Assembly (NCBI GenBank): GCA_964428935.1 | Contig: CAYSAG010000309.1 | Span: forward strand, 1 to 6,141 | DNA: 6,141 nt | Direction of reading: 5' to 3' | DNA from: JAADHY01 sp964428935 | Lineage (GTDB): Bacteria > Planctomycetota > Planctomycetia > Planctomycetales > Planctomycetaceae | Part shown: positions 5,812 through 6,141 of the stretch, one piece after another | Layout: every line of letters begins with the position of its first letter | Numbering within the stretch: the first letter of the stretch is position 1 | Translations under genes and position numbers: made by a program | Notes under the pieces: generated by a model | What the model saw: the letters and a program-made list of their open reading frames with translations, nothing else | What the model was told of the DNA's origin: nothing | The model's database searches: none

Positions 5812-6141
5812 AGCTTGCCCCGAAGGACGACGGCCCCTCCCCTGCTCTTCCTCACCGACGGAACACGGGGGCAACAGCGTTCGTCAGCCGTCGGACGCCG
5901 CGTGCAGACGCGCTCCCCGGCCGGCGGAAACTGCTTTTTGACCGCGACTGGCGTGGACCAGCCGTCAGTCCGTGCTCCGCCTTGTGGCAGCCGGCCGCTC
6001 CAACGTTCTACCTCCGCTCTCTTCTTCCAGCTCCAACCCGCACAACAGCGGCGGTCGCCGCCCGCCGGCTTGTCGGCTCGCTCGCAATTCGACTTCAATC
6101 CGCTCCGTTCCTTCCACGTGCGGAATCTGTTTGACCACTGG
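5812..6141. other. Spacer after the fusion gene, mostly without a gene
   Basis: No strong terminator is visible. A weak GCAG/CTGC pairing followed by TTTTT (5935-5939) is too poor to call. The fusion-gene frame stays open past its TAG to the window edge, but the sequence is Arg/Pro/Ser-rich and has no in-frame ATG. A possible minus-strand gene end lies at 5965-6141. Confidence 0.5.
5965..6141 (-). CDS. Possible 3' end of a convergent gene (partial, cut by the window edge)
   Basis: A minus-strand frame entering from the window edge gives 58 residues before a TGA at 5965-5967. It contains PVVKQIPHVEGTERIEVELR and PPLLCGLELEEES, which have the alternating hydrophobic/charged pattern of real protein and codon choices like the neighbouring gene. 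I recognise no family. The plus strand over the last 60 bases also gives a protein-like run (FDFNPLRSFHVRNLFDHW), so the strand is uncertain and the call is tentative. Confidence 0.25.
   Translation of the reverse strand, partial: PVVKQIPHVEGTERIEVELRASRQAGGRRPPLLCGLELEEESGGRTLERPAATRRSTD

Noticed and set aside
4147..5874. 575-codon open frame on the minus strand opposite the fusion gene
   Set aside because: It is antisense to a gene with clear domains. Its translation is rich in Arg, Gln, His and Val without family resemblance, which is typical of GC-rich shadow frames.
5904..5939. Terminator for the fusion gene (GCAG/CTGC then TTTTT)
   Set aside because: It has only four closing pairs around a long loop, and lies about 90 bases past the stop; too weak to report.
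5812..6141. Stop-codon read-through extension of the fusion protein
   Set aside because: The frame is open after the TAG, but in GC-rich DNA this is expected by chance. The alpha/beta-hydrolase fold is already complete at the stop and the extension is not domain-like.

Overview
This is a GC-rich, loosely packed chromosomal segment: about 52% of it is covered by three genes I can call with confidence. I think it comes from a planctomycete-type bacterium. The basis is the large spacers, an mraZ with no rsmH/mraW behind it, an HD protein of a type I associate with that phylum, and a protease-like/PDZ/PDZ/hydrolase-like fusion. This is inference; there is no rRNA or marker gene to settle it.

Layout. 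1-573 holds no supportable gene. 574-1263 (+) encodes an HD-domain protein. 1264-1980 is non-coding, with a GC hairpin after the HD gene, a composite palindromic repeat (copy A, 1570-1672) and a large bulged inverted repeat (1739-1782). 1981-2418 (-) is mraZ. Its control region is unusually readable: a sigma70-like promoter at 2457-2484, then three exact TGGGG units at 10-bp spacing plus a degenerate fourth overlapping the ribosome binding site. This matches the known MraZ autoregulatory operator. 2485-2968 is a spacer. Composite repeat copy B (2969-3105) directly abuts the broken end of an IS110-family transposase remnant (3109-3399, -). That remnant keeps its start codon, SD and N-terminal catalytic half but has lost the rest. 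Upstream of it lie an asymmetric hairpin (3429-3462), where IS110 elements can encode a bridge-type RNA, and a third degenerate palindrome (3502-3521).

3718-5811 (+) is the main gene, a 697-residue membrane-anchored or exported protein with a trypsin/HtrA-like fold, two PDZ domains and a C-terminal alpha/beta-hydrolase-like domain. All three protease catalytic positions are replaced (His to Phe125, Asp to Met156, Ser to Tyr225). In the hydrolase domain the nucleophile is Asp596 rather than Ser, and the expected His region reads Arg-Arg. It looks like a double pseudoenzyme kept as a binding scaffold. 5812-6141 is mostly non-coding, with a possible 3' end of a convergent gene at the window edge.

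The genes do not form an operon or an obvious shared pathway. The best leads are the doubly degenerate fusion protein, the clear MraZ operator in front of an orphan mraZ, and the repeat/IS110 junction with its possible structured RNA.
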